A DNA stretch of 14,710 nt from Rickettsia endosymbiont of Ixodes persulcatus (GCA_027293795.1 JAPYLE010000146.1:1-14710); one strand, 5' to 3'; positions 7,764-14,661 are shown, counted from the first letter of the stretch. The notes: generated by a model not told the origin, from the letters alone. Program-made: numbers and translations.

Positions 7764-7905
7764 GATGTCATGCCCGCGTAGGCGGAAATTCAGTAAAACG
7801 TATAAAAAACTTGTTTTTTATACGTTTATTTTATTAATAATATATAATTTTTGCATCAATATTAAGATTATTTGTCTGGATTCCCGCGAAAGCGGGAATG
7901 ACATC
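7764..7905. repeat. Intergenic palindromic repeat, copy B
   Basis: The outer arms GATGTCATGCCCGCGTAGG... (7764-7792) and ...GCGGGAATGACATC (7876-7905) pair imperfectly. The right arm alone also forms a hairpin, CCCGC-GAAA-GCGGG. Between them lies an independent A+T hairpin with a perfect 15-bp stem and 2-nt loop (7796-7827, core CGTATAAAAAAC). The remainder is A+T filler. It fills the mfd-murE gap and could terminate mfd transcription. The piece at 7736-7748 (ATCCCGTGGCTTGCC) looks like a decayed arm of the same repeat type. Confidence 0.8.
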
Positions 7906-7943
7906 GAAAATTATAAAAATGGCATCTATTAAATTGAAACTAT

Positions 7944-9380
7944 ATGCTCTTCGATCTAAAACAATTATTCCAACAACATAACATAAAAGGCTTGTCGACT
8001 AACTCCAGAAACGTTAAGGAAGGGGAGGTCTTTTTTGCTGTTAAAGGACAAAGTGTTGATGGAAATGATTTTATAAATGATGCTTTAAATAAAGATGCAG
8101 TATTAGTAATTACAGATAATGAAAAAAATACTGCTATAAATAAAGTAATTTATGTAGAAGATTTACAAAAAGCTTTATATGAAGCTATAGAAATCTTTTA
8201 CCCTAAGAAACCAAAGAATCTGATAACCGTAACAGGTACTAATGGCAAAAGCTCGGTAGTATCTTATATAGCTCAATTATATTCATTACTTGGAAAGAAA
8301 GCTGCATCTATAGGCACGATAGGCGTAGAAATTTTTGGCTGTAATAACTTTATAAATGATGTACCGGAATTAACCACATTCGATTATTTAAGCTTTAAAA
8401 AAATTGCACATAATTTAGCTGAAGTAGGTATAGAATATTTAGCTTTTGAAGCTTCTAGTCATGGTCTTGATCAAGTAAGACTTGGGGAAACAAAAGTAAA
8501 TATCGCATGTTTTACTAGCTTTAGTCAGGATCATCTAGATTATCACCATACAAAAGAAAATTATTTACTTGCTAAACTAAAATTATTTACCAATCATTTA
8601 TTACCGAACGCTATTTCCATATTAAATTCCGATATAGAAGAAATAGAGTTTATTAAAGCTTATTTAAATAAGCATAATATTAAATTTATAACCGTTGGAA
8701 TAAAGGGAGATTTACAAATAACTAGAATTAATAGCTCTTTAAAAGGACAAAATATTGATTTTACATTTAATAATAGAAAATATAGTTTTAATACGCCAAT
8801 AATCGGTAGTTTTCAGGCTAGCAATTTATTAATTGCTGCTCTTAGTGAGCATTATACCGGTGTTGCTTTTGATGAAGTTATAGGGTCTTTAGTAGAGGTT
8901 AAACCGGTAAAAGGCAGAATGCAGCGAATAGAAAGCACTAATATTTTCATTGATTATTCCCATACTCCCGATGCTCTTGAAAAAGCTTTACTAGAGCTGA
9001 AAAATATTCAAGTACTAGGCAGTAAGTTAAATGTAATTTTTGGCTGTGGCGGCAATCGTGATAAAACAAAGAGAAGTCTTATGGGGCAAATAGCCGTAAA
9101 ACTTGCCGATAACGTCATAATTACAGATGATAATCCACGTCTTGAAGATCCAAAGCTTATTAGAGCTGAAATCATAAGCGGTATAGATAAAGCAAATTAT
9201 ATAGAAATAGAAAATAGAGAAGAAGCTATTAAATATGGTATAAATAATTTAAAACAAGACGATATCTTATTAATTGCCGGCAAAGGTCATGAAAATTACC
9301 AAATTATAGGCGATAAGATAATACCTTTTGATGATGCTGAAATTGTGAAGAAGTATATAAAGTGTCATGCCGTGAATTGA
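7944..9380 (+). CDS. murE: UDP-MurNAc-L-Ala-D-Glu:meso-DAP ligase MurE
   Basis: MurE adds meso-diaminopimelate to the cytoplasmic peptidoglycan precursor, using ATP. The 478 residues show the Mur ligase layout. The N-terminal UDP-binding domain contains STNSRNVKEGEVFFAVKG (18-35). The ATP-binding P-loop is TVTGTNGKSS (95-104), and the lysine in LLAKLKLF (K211) is the expected carbamylated residue. The C-terminal domain carries DYSHTPDALEKAL (337-349) and DNPR (396-399). DNPR is the signature for meso-DAP rather than lysine, in keeping with a Gram-negative wall. The start ATG 7944 has no evident Shine-Dalgarno sequence. The final residues CHAVN and the TGA are encoded by the left arm of repeat copy C, so the element has set the C-terminus. 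It is the first gene of murE-murF-mraY. Confidence 0.97.
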   Translation: MLFDLKQLFQQHNIKGLSTNSRNVKEGEVFFAVKGQSVDGNDFINDALNKDAVLVITDNEKNTAINKVIYVEDLQKALYEAIEIFYPKKPKNLITVTGTNGKSSVVSYIAQLYSLLGKKAASIGTIGVEIFGCNNFINDVPELTTFDYLSFKKIAHNLAEVGIEYLAFEASSHGLDQVRLGETKVNIACFTSFSQDHLDYHHTKENYLLAKLKLFTNHLLPNAISILNSDIEEIEFIKAYLNKHNIKFITVGIKGDLQITRINSSLKGQNIDFTFNNRKYSFNTPIIGSFQASNLLIAALSEHYTGVAFDEVIGSLVEVKPVKGRMQRIESTNIFIDYSHTPDALEKALLELKNIQVLGSKLNVIFGCGGNRDKTKRSLMGQIAVKLADNVIITDDNPRLEDPKLIRAEIISGIDKANYIEIENREEAIKYGINNLKQDDILLIAGKGHENYQIIGDKIIPFDDAEIVKKYIKCHAVN

Positions 9381-9467
9381 TCACGGGATCCAGCTTAAAA
9401 TACTAATAATTATTAGTATTTTAAGCTGTTTTTCTGGATTCCGTGGTTTCGTAGCCACGGAATGACA
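9363..9467. repeat. Intergenic palindromic repeat, copy C (overlaps the murE 3' end)
   Basis: The outer arms run from TGTCATGCCGTGAATTGATC (9363) to GCCACGGAATGACA (ending 9467). Each arm also folds alone (CCGTG-AATTGAT-CACGG on the left, CCGTGG-TTTCGTAG-CCACGG on the right). The centre is a separate perfect 17-bp stem with a 2-nt loop (9392-9427, AGCTTAAAATACTAATA). The first 18 bases are translated as the murE tail and stop. The rest fills most of the murE-murF gap. Confidence 0.85.
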
Positions 9468-9511
9468 GAGTAAAACCAATAATGCCGAAATATAATAATA
9501 TAAACTAACAT

Positions 9512-11011
9512 ATGATTTGGAACTCTGAAACACTAAGTAAAGCACTAGGTATAACAATATCTAATTCTATCAATTGCAATGAAGTACAATTTAACTCCAA
9601 AGACGTTAAAAAAGGTGATTTATTCATAGCACTTAAAGGTAATGGTGACGGTCATGATTATGTTCTAGATGCAATAGATAAAGGAGCAAATGCCGTTATC
9701 GTTAGCAAGCACATAGATATAGTAGACAAAAACAAAATTATCTTAGTCGATAATTGTTTTGAAGCTCTACAAAAAATGGCTTTGTATAAACGCGGCTCTT
9801 CAAAAGCTAAATTCATAGCTATCACCGGTAGCGTCGGCAAAACCTCCACTAAAGAAGCTTTAAAAACCTTACTAACTGAGACTAGCGATAAATCATTAGA
9901 CCTCTTATATAACGAAGCTAATGAAAATGAAGAGGAATTTGAAGGAAACACGGAACGCAGCACCACAGCATACAAAAAAGTACGTGAGGATGCGAGCACT
10001 GGATTGACGTACAAATTACCTTTAGAAGTAAGAGGTCTAGTTTTTGCTAGCCGAGGTAACTTCAATAACCATTTGGGGGTACTCATTAATCTTGCTTCAA
10101 TGCCTGATGATACGGAATATGCTATTTTTGAGCTTGGCATGAACCATAAAGGCGAAATAAGGGAGCTGGTTCAAATATTAAAGACGAATATTGCTATGAT
10201 TACCAATATTTCGGAAGCTCATTTAGAGTTTTTTAACTCGCTGGAGGATATAGCTGAAGCTAAATGTGAGATTTTTGAAAATTTTAGTAAAAATGATATT
10301 GCTGTTATTAATGCCGATACTAATTGCTATAACAAAATATTATCAATATTAAAAAATCTATCTATTGATAAAATATATAATTTCGGTGCATCGCATAATA
10401 CATCTGCAGAATTAACCTTATATGCAAATCTAGGAAAGCAAGTTCATTTAAAATATAAGATAAATAATAAGCCCCTAGAGATAACTATACCGTTCATTCC
10501 GCAGCATTTTGCCGAAAATTATGTAGGTGTACTTTTAATTATTGATATACTAGGTAAAAATTTAGATATAGTTGCAAATCACTTAGCAAATATTTCTCCT
10601 ACTAAAGGAAGAGGGGAAATTATCAATATACAAAATTGTCGTGTAATTTGTGATTACTATAACGCAAGTCCGCAGTCAATGAAAGCTGCATTAGAATATT
10701 TAAAACAAGTATCCGCTGAAAATAAAACCGCCATAATAGGTGATATGCTAGAGCTTGGACAAAATTCAGAAGCATTACATAAAGAGCTAGTACCTTATAT
10801 ACTAGATGCAGATTGCTCTAAAGTTTTTTTAGTAGGAGAAAATACTAAATATATTTATGATTTACTACCTTTCAAAATAGCTAAAAAATATTTTAAAAAT
10901 GTTGATGAATTAATTATAAATATCACGGATTTATTTAAGAATAACGAACTTATCTTAATAAAAGGTTCAAGAGGTATAAAACTTGATAAGATTGTTGATT
11001 ATTATAAATAA
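9512..11011 (+). CDS. murF: UDP-MurNAc-tripeptide:D-Ala-D-Ala ligase MurF with internal RPE insert
   Basis: MurF adds the D-Ala-D-Ala dipeptide, completing the UDP-MurNAc-pentapeptide that MraY uses. Visible motifs are NSKDVKKGDLFIALKG (28-43), P-loop ITGSVGKTSTKEAL (104-117), RGNFNNHLGV (181-190), NISEAHLEFF (232-241) and YNASPQSMKAALEYL in the C-terminal domain. At 499 residues it is about 45-50 longer than usual. The excess lies between the P-loop helix and the NFNNHLGV substrate loop, at residues about 129-176, and is a translated Rickettsia palindromic element. The reading frame is intact, so the enzyme is presumably active with a surface insertion. The ATG at 9512 has no clear Shine-Dalgarno sequence. 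It is separated from murE by repeat copy C and from mraY by copy D. Confidence 0.96.
   Translation: MIWNSETLSKALGITISNSINCNEVQFNSKDVKKGDLFIALKGNGDGHDYVLDAIDKGANAVIVSKHIDIVDKNKIILVDNCFEALQKMALYKRGSSKAKFIAITGSVGKTSTKEALKTLLTETSDKSLDLLYNEANENEEEFEGNTERSTTAYKKVREDASTGLTYKLPLEVRGLVFASRGNFNNHLGVLINLASMPDDTEYAIFELGMNHKGEIRELVQILKTNIAMITNISEAHLEFFNSLEDIAEAKCEIFENFSKNDIAVINADTNCYNKILSILKNLSIDKIYNFGASHNTSAELTLYANLGKQVHLKYKINNKPLEITIPFIPQHFAENYVGVLLIIDILGKNLDIVANHLANISPTKGRGEIINIQNCRVICDYYNASPQSMKAALEYLKQVSAENKTAIIGDMLELGQNSEALHKELVPYILDADCSKVFLVGENTKYIYDLLPFKIAKKYFKNVDELIINITDLFKNNELILIKGSRGIKLDKIVDYYK
9897..10039 (+). mobile_element. Rickettsia palindromic element (RPE-1 type) inside murF
   Basis: The ends are perfect 11-bp inverted repeats, TAGACCTCTTA (9897-9907) and TAAGAGGTCTA (10029-10039), giving a 143-bp insert read in frame. 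Its peptide includes EFEGNTERSTTAYKKVREDA and STGLTYKLPLEVRGL. This matches the peptide I know for the coding RPE-1 family (x-GNTER-x-x-AY-x-x-VREDASTG-x-x-YKLPLE). The segment interrupts the normally conserved region between the MurF P-loop helix and the NFNNHLGV loop, and its base composition is richer in G+C than the surrounding gene. Confidence 0.9.
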
Positions 11012-11055
11012 ATATACTAGGATATTTCTAATATTGCAGGGCTTGGTGAAATGGT

Positions 11056-11153
11056 TGTCACCCCGTGACTTGATCACAGGGTCCAGAAAAAGATAGACAT
11101 AATTACTATTAAAGTTGTATTCATGGATACCGTGGTCAAGCCACGGTATGACA
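11056..11153. repeat. Intergenic palindromic repeat, copy D
   Basis: The outer ends are TGTCACCCCGTGACTTGATC (from 11056) and GTCAAGCCACGGTATGACA (ending 11153). The right arm folds alone as CCGTGG-TCAAG-CCACGG. The left arm folds as CCCGTG...CACAGGG with a mismatch. The centre is A+T-rich without the clean inner hairpin of copies B and C. It occupies much of the murF-mraY gap. Confidence 0.75.
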
Positions 11154-11169
11154 CCGAGTGCGTTTTTCA

Positions 11170-11203
11170 AGCCACGCAACAATACCTTTGCGAGAATGAC
11201 ATC
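11170..11203. repeat. Decayed partial repeat arm next to copy D
   Basis: AGCCACGCAACAATACC followed by TTTGCGAGAATGACATC keeps the GAATGACATC end of the family, but the G+C stem is eroded. It looks like a remnant of a further arm, between copy D and the mraY start. A TTTAAATTTAAA palindrome (11214-11225) lies just beyond it. Confidence 0.5.
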
Positions 11204-11232
11204 AAAATATACTTTTAAATTTAAATCTACGA

Positions 11233-12318
11233 ATGTTATACAATCTTTTACTTCCTCATGTTCATAATTCACATATAGCTAATTTATTTCACTATATTAC
11301 TTTTCGTAGCGGTCTTGCTATTATTATAACTCTAAGCCTTAGCTTTATCACAGGTCCGATATTGATAAAATTTTTACGGACTCTTCAAAAAAACGGTCAG
11401 CCTATACGTTCAGACGGACCTGAATCACATCAAACAAAAGCAGGTACTCCGACTATGGGGGGTATTATGATTATTTTATCTAGTTGTCTTTCTACTTTAT
11501 TACTCGCTGATTTAACTAATAAATATATTTGGATTACGTTATTTGGTTTTATTAGTTTCGGTATTATAGGATTTATGGATGATTGTGCTAAGGTAACTAA
11601 AAACAACCATTATGGGGTAAGAGGAAAAAGTAAACTTTTACTGCAAGGAATTATGAGTTTAATCATATGTATTTTACTAGAATATACCGATAAAAATTCA
11701 AGTCATTTGCTTAATATACCGTTTTTTAAAAATTTAAGCTTGGATCTTGGTTATTTTTATATAGTTTTTGCTATATTTGTTATAGTCGGCTCTTCTAATG
11801 CCGTGAATCTAACGGATGGGCTTGACGGGCTCGCTACCGTTCCTATTGCCTTTACTGCCGGTTCTTTTGCTTTAATAAGTTATTTAGTAGGAAATCTAAT
11901 TTACTCGAACTACTTGCAGCTAACTTATATACCGAATACCGGAGAATTAACGGTGTTATGTGCGGGTTTAGTTGGTAGCTGCCTTGGATTTTTATGGTTT
12001 AATGCACAGCCCGCAGAAGTTTTTATGGGCGATACCGGTAGTTTAAGTCTTGGCGGTATACTTGGCATTATTAGTGTTATTACTAAGCATGAAGTAGTTT
12101 TAAGCATAGTCGGTGGCTTATTCGTTGTGGAAACAGCATCCGTAATTTTACAGGTATATTATTTTAAAGCTACTAAAGGAACAAGAATATTTAAAATGGC
12201 TCCGTTGCATCATCATTTTGAAAAGCACGGTTGGGCAGAATCAAAAGTCGTAATAAGATTTTGGATTATTTCAGTTATATTTGCTCTTATCGGCTTATCA
12301 TCTCTAAAATTACGTTAA
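11233..12318 (+). CDS. mraY: Phospho-MurNAc-pentapeptide transferase MraY
   Basis: MraY is the inner-membrane enzyme that transfers phospho-MurNAc-pentapeptide from UDP to undecaprenyl phosphate, making lipid I. The 361 residues match the family length, with about ten hydrophobic membrane segments. Conserved cytoplasmic motifs are all present: KAGTPTMGGIMI (69-80), DD at 116-117, NLTDGLDGL (192-200), NAQPAEVFMGDTGS (257-270, D267) and PLHHHFEKHGWAE (324-336). The aspartates at 116, 117 and 267 correspond to catalytic or Mg2+-binding residues. It follows murF in the order seen in the dcw cluster. The next dcw genes (murD, ftsW, murG) do not follow; rickA does. ATG 11233 lacks a Shine-Dalgarno sequence. 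Confidence 0.98.
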   Translation: MLYNLLLPHVHNSHIANLFHYITFRSGLAIIITLSLSFITGPILIKFLRTLQKNGQPIRSDGPESHQTKAGTPTMGGIMIILSSCLSTLLLADLTNKYIWITLFGFISFGIIGFMDDCAKVTKNNHYGVRGKSKLLLQGIMSLIICILLEYTDKNSSHLLNIPFFKNLSLDLGYFYIVFAIFVIVGSSNAVNLTDGLDGLATVPIAFTAGSFALISYLVGNLIYSNYLQLTYIPNTGELTVLCAGLVGSCLGFLWFNAQPAEVFMGDTGSLSLGGILGIISVITKHEVVLSIVGGLFVVETASVILQVYYFKATKGTRIFKMAPLHHHFEKHGWAESKVVIRFWIISVIFALIGLSSLKLR

Positions 12319-12326
12319 CGATACTC

Positions 12327-12364
12327 GTTTAATTTGAAACATCTTGCTCTTTTCTAAATTAAAC
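12327..12364 (+). terminator. Stem-loop after mraY, possible terminator
   Basis: GTTTAATTT (12327-12335) and AAATTAAAC (12356-12364) are exact complements. Inside them, GAAA and TTTC can extend the stem past a one-base bulge. It starts 9 bp after the mraY stop and precedes the rickA promoter, which suits a transcript end. The stem is A+T-only apart from its ends and no clean U-run follows, so termination efficiency is uncertain. Confidence 0.4.
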
Positions 12365-12412
12365 TTCGTCTATCTACTTTTCATTTATCATTAACATAAA
12401 TTAACTTCCTCG

Positions 12413-12441
12413 TTGCTTTTGTACAAGAAATGTACTACAAT
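12413..12441 (+). promoter_or_regulatory. rickA promoter (sigma70-type) with dyad in the spacer
   Basis: TTGCTT (12413-12418) and TACAAT (12436-12441) are 17 bp apart, giving a predicted start near 12448 and a leader of about 25 nt. AGGTG at 12461-12465 lies 6 nt before the ATG, one of the clearest ribosome binding sites in the window. The spacer contains TTGTAC-N7-GTAC followed by TACAA, an imperfect dyad overlapping the -10 that could be an operator. Confidence 0.6.
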
Positions 12442-12471
12442 GCCAGAATTAATTTATAGTAGGTGTAGATA

Positions 12472-13905
12472 ATGGCTAAAGAAATAGATATAAATAAATT
12501 ATTAACTCAAGAAAATAATGCTTTCAATACGATACTAAGACAAGTAAACGAATTATGCGAACAGAATAAGAAGTTGCAAGGTTTAATCGAAATACAAAAT
12601 GAAACTAAAGAGCTAGAAAAAGAACATAACAGATCACTGCCTTGGTTTAAAAGATTTGTAAAAACAGTTTCTAATGTAAAGTATATTTTTATAAAAAGTG
12701 AAGAGCAGTTAACAAACGAAGCAATAAAGCATAATGACAAGATATTAAAAGATATTGATAATAAGATATATAATGTAGCAGAAAAATCTGCACCTTTAAA
12801 GCAAACATTACAAGAAGAAATCAAAAAAAATTTTGAGGATTTAACAAAGAAAGATTTATCTAAAGATCAAAGAGCAAGATTAACAGAAGTATTCTTTAGT
12901 TATAAGAGTAAACCTGAAAGATTCTCAGCTCTACATATGACAAATCCCTTACAATTTATTAATGCTGAAGAACTAGAGAAGCAATATCATTCTTTAAATA
13001 CTACAAAACAAAACATCCAAAATTTAATATCCGAAAATTCCAATATTAAAGAACTTAAAGAAATACAAAAACAAGTTGCTGAAATCAGGGAAGAAATACC
13101 TTATACATTTTTTGAAAAATTAAATAATATTTGGCAAAATGTTAAAAATGTTTTTATAAATAATAGTGAACAGGTTTTGGTAAAAAACAAAGAAAGTAAT
13201 GCTAGAACAATTAGAAAGATTGATGAACAATTATATAAAACGAAGCATAAATTTGAGGAATTAATTGAAAATAAAGAAAGAAATATTAATGATATAATTG
13301 CGAAGTTACCTGACAATGAGGAGTTACGAAAGATAGTAAGTAACCTTGCAAATTATATGACCTCAAAAAAGGAACCAATATTAACAACCTCGTCCCTAGC
13401 TAAACCTTTGGAAAATAATATACCGCCACCGCCACTGCCTCCTTCTTTAGTGGAAAATAATATACCGCCACCACCGCCTATGGCTCCAGCTCAGACTGAG
13501 ACATTATCTAAGCCTATAGAAGCTACTACGGTTAAAAAACCGGAAAATCAACCACGTCCTTCTATAGATACTTCTGATTTAATGAAAGAAATAGTAGGAC
13601 CAAAAAACCTAAGAAAAGTTGAATTTGACCCTAATACAGGGAAACCGGTTGCACATTCTCATAGTAAGTCTGCTCAGAATGTTAACAAACCTAATGAAAT
13701 TGCATTAATTTTAGCACGAAGAGTCGCTGTGGAGATGAGTGATAGTAGTAGTGGCAGTGAAAGCGATAGCGGTAACTGGAGTGATGTTAGTACTAAACCA
13801 AAGGTTCTAAAAACTAAAGGAGAACGAGATGCTAGAAAGGGTACGCATGCTCAAAAAGTTGTAGGCGCCAGAAGTTCACAAAAATCATTATTTGTTAGAA
13901 GTTAA
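12472..13905 (+). CDS. rickA: Arp2/3 complex-activating protein RickA
   Basis: RickA is a WASP-like nucleation-promoting factor; it activates the host Arp2/3 complex and contributes to actin-based motility of spotted-fever rickettsiae. The helical N-terminal half (about 1-300) shows an internal duplication (59-101 against 214-256). It is followed by a short proline tract with two units, IPPPPLPP and IPPPPPMAP (317-339). Next come a WH2-like G-actin-binding segment, TSDLMKEIVGPKNLRKV (367-383), a central segment NEIALILARRVAVEM (408-422) and an acidic tail SDSSSGSESDSGNWSD (423-438) with the tryptophan typical of Arp2/3-binding acid motifs. The basic C-terminus is GTHAQKVVGARSSQKS. At 477 residues it is somewhat shorter than the R. 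conorii protein, mainly in the proline tract. There is no signal peptide, although the protein must reach the surface or host cytosol. It has its own promoter and a 3' hairpin. Confidence 0.96.
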   Translation: MAKEIDINKLLTQENNAFNTILRQVNELCEQNKKLQGLIEIQNETKELEKEHNRSLPWFKRFVKTVSNVKYIFIKSEEQLTNEAIKHNDKILKDIDNKIYNVAEKSAPLKQTLQEEIKKNFEDLTKKDLSKDQRARLTEVFFSYKSKPERFSALHMTNPLQFINAEELEKQYHSLNTTKQNIQNLISENSNIKELKEIQKQVAEIREEIPYTFFEKLNNIWQNVKNVFINNSEQVLVKNKESNARTIRKIDEQLYKTKHKFEELIENKERNINDIIAKLPDNEELRKIVSNLANYMTSKKEPILTTSSLAKPLENNIPPPPLPPSLVENNIPPPPPMAPAQTETLSKPIEATTVKKPENQPRPSIDTSDLMKEIVGPKNLRKVEFDPNTGKPVAHSHSKSAQNVNKPNEIALILARRVAVEMSDSSSGSESDSGNWSDVSTKPKVLKTKGERDARKGTHAQKVVGARSSQKSLFVRS

Positions 13906-13944
13906 TTAAGATACTATTTCTTTAAGTGTGCTTTGTTGCACGAC

Positions 13945-13982
13945 TTCTATGTCATTCCTGCTTTCGCAGGAATGACATAGAA
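13945..13982. repeat. Single-arm repeat hairpin after rickA, copy E; likely bidirectional terminator
   Basis: A perfect 17-bp stem (13945-13961 with 13966-13982) closes a 4-nt loop TTTC; each side contains CTATGTCATTCCTGC. This corresponds to one arm of the longer repeats folded on itself, with the layout ATTCCT-N8-AGGAAT. It lies between the convergent rickA and flavodoxin pseudogene and could serve both 3' ends, although there is no long U-run. Confidence 0.7.
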
Positions 13983-13994
13983 CACCATACTGAC

Positions 13995-14575
13995 TTACTC
14001 TTTAAACTTCTGAGTAACTTCAACTATTCTTTTACCAAATAAAATTAGCGGTTTTTAGATCACCTTGGGTAGGAGTAATATCAGGGGAGGATTTGTGGTT
14101 AGATTGAGTCATAAGCCCTGACCAGCTACCTAAACGGTTAATTTTATTGGGATCAGGCATCTCATGATCGGCAAAATTGGGAGCAGCTTCAGCTTGTCCG
14201 ACCCAAATCATACAATGCTGCATTGCAAAATGAAATAATTGTTGAATGCTGTATAACTTATCGCCTGAATAAGAAACAGAATTAGTAAAAGCTGCAGCTA
14301 TTTTGTTTTTCCATTTCTGCTCAAGCCAATTTTGTTGAAGTAAAATCCATAAGTGTTTTAAATGGTCCTGCTAAACTTCCCATATAAGTTGGGACTCCAA
14401 AAATGATAGCATCTGCATTGTCCAATAAATCCCAATCGATATTGTCAGGTTTATCTTTATTTATTTGTATAATAGAAACATTTGCTCCTGTTTCTTTCAC
14501 GCTCTTATTTATTTCTTCAGCTACTTTTGCAGTATGACCGTATCCACTATAATATATGATAGCTACTGTAATCAT
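13995..14575 (-). pseudogene. Flavodoxin-fold NAD(P)H-dependent oxidoreductase, two frameshifts
   Basis: From ATG 14575 the frame reads MITVAIIYYSGYGHTAKVAE with the FMN phosphate-binding loop, then FGVPTYMGSLAGPFKTLMDF, then hits a TGA at 14323-14321. One frame over, sense resumes as WLEQKWKNKIAAAFTNSVSY, then QHCMIWVGQAEAAPNF and NRLGSWSGLMTQS, ending at TAA 14034-14032. A second shift gives GKRIVEVTQKFKE to TAA 13997-13995. Both breaks fit one extra T in short T-runs before GG. The total length, 581, equals 193 codons plus 2, so removing both restores a 192-residue protein of normal size for this WrbA-like family. GGGA 7 nt upstream is a good binding site. The ancestral enzyme would have reduced quinones or similar acceptors with FMN. 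Sequencing error is the main alternative. Confidence 0.8.
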
Positions 14576-14588
14576 TTTATAGTCCCTT

Positions 14589-14661
14589 TGGTGGTTAAAA
14601 CCTCCATCTTCCAGATGGAAAAGCTTTAGCTTGCCATGTGCGCCATGATGCGTTAGCATCA
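14589..14661. repeat. Cluster of small hairpins near the right edge, unknown element
   Basis: Successive stem-loops lie almost end to end: TGGTGGTT-AA-AACCTCCA (14589-14606, one mismatch), CCATCT-TCC-AGATGG (14604-14618), AAGCT-TT-AGCTT (14621-14632) and TGATGC-GTTA-GCATCA (14646-14661). The stretch 14583-14672 is clearly richer in G+C than its surroundings. It lies directly upstream of the flavodoxin pseudogene's ribosome binding site. It could be a structured leader or the hairpin-bearing end of a mobile element; I cannot name it. I see nothing else supportable from 14662 to 14710. Confidence 0.4.

Noticed and set aside
9658..10140. 160-codon ORF on the minus strand opposite murF
   Set aside because: It is antisense to conserved MurF motifs and includes the palindromic insert, which tends to be open in several frames; its product shows no domain and there is no binding site.
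10967..11272. 101-codon minus ORF over the murF-mraY gap
   Set aside because: Its middle (VIPWLDHGIHE and similar) is simply translated repeat copy D, a common source of false small genes in Rickettsia; it also overlaps the murF end and the mraY start.
11925..12107. 60-codon minus ORF inside mraY
   Set aside because: It is antisense to the conserved MraY catalytic region and is a frame shadow.
12507..13316. Two minus-strand ORFs opposite rickA (105 and 71 codons)
   Set aside because: These hydrophobic Leu/Ser/Phe-rich products arise from reading the Lys/Glu-rich rickA sequence backwards; no start signals.
1907..13982. CRISPR array formed by the GTCAT-type repeats
   Set aside because: The copies are palindromic, kilobases apart, variable in sequence and one per gap, with no regular spacers and no cas genes.
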